Below, in pieces: positions 21,685 through 23,141 of a stretch of DNA of 23,141 nucleotides (its first letter is position 1; the number at the start of each line of letters is the position of its first letter). A program made the translations under genes and the position numbers. The notes under the pieces were generated by a model, which had not been told where the DNA came from, ran no database searches, and saw nothing but the letters and a program-made list of their open reading frames with translations. This DNA is from Desulfobacterales bacterium (GTDB lineage: Bacteria; Desulfobacterota; Desulfobacteria; Desulfobacterales; JAFDCJ01), in the NCBI GenBank assembly GCA_020345785.1, contig CP070771.1, positions 3,668,734-3,691,874 of the forward strand, in the 5' to 3' direction.

Positions 21685-23141
21685 TTAATGCTGGAGTTCT
21701 GTCGTTCTCTTGCGCGCCTGATGTCGTGAGGGTGTAAAGAAGGCTTTCCAGTCCACAATCAGAGCGCCGGCGACAAAAATAGTGGAATAAATGCCCACGC
21801 TGAAACCGATCAGAAGTGTGAAAGCAAAATCGTTGATGGCACGGCCGCCAAAAAAATACAGGGCTGCGGCGCACATCAGCGTCGTAAAGCTCGTCAGCAC
21901 CGTCCGGCTTAAGGTCTGGTTGATACTGGCCTCAAATACAGTTTGAAGAGTAGCCTTGCGCATTGACTTCAAATTGTCGCGCACCCGGTCAAACGTAACA
22001 ATGGTGTCGTTTACCGAGTAGCCCATAATGGTCAGCATTGCCGCCACGATGGGAAGGCTGATCTCCCGGCCGCTCAGGGCGAAGACGCCCAGTGTGAACA
22101 GCGTGTCGTGCAGCAGCGCAATCACGGCGGCGGCGGCAAAGGTACGGTCAAACCGCCAGGCAAGATAGCCCAAAATTCCGGCCGTCGACAAAAGGATCGC
22201 CCAAAAAGCTTTGGTCCGCAGGTCTTCGCTGACCGCCGGTCCGATGCGCTCGACGCGCATAATTTCATAGCCCTGATCGCCGACAACCCGGCGCATCGCG
22301 GGTTCGAGGTTCTGAAGTTCGGCATCTCTCATCCGGATGACCACCTGGTTTTCAGATGCGCTTGCATACGGCTGAATCATGACATCTTTGACCGCTGCTT
22401 CTTCAAGCGCTTCGCGGATACGCCCGATATCCGGGTTTTGCTGAAACCGCATTTGAACAAGGGCTCCGCCGACAAACTCGACGCCGAAGTTTCCGTGACC
22501 CCGCCAGAAGAAACCGGCGAGCCCCAGCGCCAGCGTCAACAATGAAAAGCCGTAGGCCCAGAATCTTCGCCGCAGAAAAGGTATCCGCGTGGCGCCGGCC
22601 AACCCAAACATTTTCAACTCCATGTGCGGATTGCGCCGGATCAACCAGTCGAAAATCAGCCGCGTGACAAAGAGCGCCGAAAACATACTGGCAATGATAC
22701 CAATGCTCAAGGTGACGGCAAACCCCTTGACGGGCCCGGTTCCGAAAATAAACAGAATCAGAGATGTCAGCAGGGTTGTGGCGTTGGAATCCAGGATCGC
22801 CGGAAACGCACGGGTGTATCCGGCATCAATTGCAGATCGGACTGACTTTCCGTTCAACTTTTCTTCGCGTATGCGTTCGCCGATCAAGACATTTGCATCA
22901 ACGGCCATGCCGATGGAAAGGATAAACCCCGCAATACCGGGCAACGTCAAGGTTGCACCGATTGCGGCCAGTGCACCGATTACAACGATTGCATAGAGAA
23001 TAAGACCAATGTCGGCGACAAGCCCTGCCAGCAGGTAATAGCCTGGCATGAAAACTAGAACGAACAGGGCACCGATGAGAGCGGCGTTGATGCCTTTTAC
23101 AATGGAATCTCTCCCGAGGCTGGGACCCACAGTGCGCTCTT
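21685..23141 (-). CDS. secDF: SecDF fusion, 3' part (5' end beyond window)
   Basis: The frame runs off the right edge: codons upstream of 23130 read E-R-T-V-G-P-S-L-G, the SecD motif before its second membrane helix, so the true start is outside. The first ~170 residues are the C-terminal membrane half of SecD (GMAVDANVLIGERIREE). Without a stop, after NPHMELKMFG near 22623, the SecF part follows: a first helix, FGVEFVGGALVQMRF, a periplasmic domain, and GYSVNDTIVTFDRVRDNL. SecD and SecF use the proton gradient to pull proteins through SecYEG from the periplasmic side. Most Gram-negatives encode them separately; the fusion is as in Bacillus. Confidence 0.94.
   Translation of the reverse strand, partial: ERTVGPSLGRDSIVKGINAALIGALFVLVFMPGYYLLAGLVADIGLILYAIVVIGALAAIGATLTLPGIAGFILSIGMAVDANVLIGERIREEKLNGKSVRSAIDAGYTRAFPAILDSNATTLLTSLILFIFGTGPVKGFAVTLSIGIIASMFSALFVTRLIFDWLIRRNPHMELKMFGLAGATRIPFLRRRFWAYGFSLLTLALGLAGFFWRGHGNFGVEFVGGALVQMRFQQNPDIGRIREALEEAAVKDVMIQPYASASENQVVIRMRDAELQNLEPAMRRVVGDQGYEIMRVERIGPAVSEDLRTKAFWAILLSTAGILGYLAWRFDRTFAAAAVIALLHDTLFTLGVFALSGREISLPIVAAMLTIMGYSVNDTIVTFDRVRDNLKSMRKATLQTVFEASINQTLSRTVLTSFTTLMCAAALYFFGGRAINDFAFTLLIGFSVGIYSTIFVAGALIVDWKAFFTPSRHQARKRTTELQH

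Overview
The window looks like chromosomal DNA of a motile Gram-negative anaerobe of the Desulfobacterota (sulfate-reducer type). This is inferred from the flagellar gene set, sigma-54 promoters, the SecD/SecF and Kup types, and intergenic DNA crowded with palindromic repeats. Taxonomy is inference; no rRNA is present. No phage, insertion sequence, CRISPR array, tRNA or rRNA was seen.

Positions 149-11228 form a flagellar block, all on the minus strand and read from right to left: fliF, fliG, fliH, fliI, fliJ (MS ring, switch and export-apparatus soluble parts), then fliK, flgD, flgE, flbD (hook length, hook cap, hook, FlbD). flgB, flgC and fliE are not next to fliF. A sigma-54-like promoter with an upstream dyad precedes fliK, so fliK-flgD-flgE-flbD may be a separate hook operon.

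Positions 11770-18027 are a second-messenger and cation group: a CdaA-type diadenylate cyclase fused to CdaR/YbbR domains (+), an MgtE magnesium channel (+), then a Kup potassium transporter and a YrbG-type Na+/Ca2+ exchanger as a pair on the minus strand. c-di-AMP is a known regulator of potassium transport, so the neighbourhood is suggestive.

Positions 18566-20178 carry a near-consensus sigma-54 promoter with a 19-bp dyad upstream of uspA, which overlaps a gene for an unknown 85-residue protein with a C-terminal membrane segment, followed by a divergent tatC. An AI-2E/PerM-family membrane protein (+) and the 3' part of a fused secDF (-, running off the right edge) finish the window.

The most unusual signal is in the non-coding DNA. 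At least eight intergenic stretches contain words repeated with a strict 7-bp period (8-9 bp in three others). Several are followed by a reverse-complement arm, so they fold as long imperfect hairpins. The words differ completely between families (GAATATC, CTGGATA, AACCCGC, CTCAGTC, CAAATTC and others) but the architecture is shared. Some are nested in a common shell that carries different palindromic cargo at different loci. They fill the fliI-fliJ and fliJ-fliK gaps, touch the fliJ start and stop codons, and sit upstream of fliF, fliI and mgtE.
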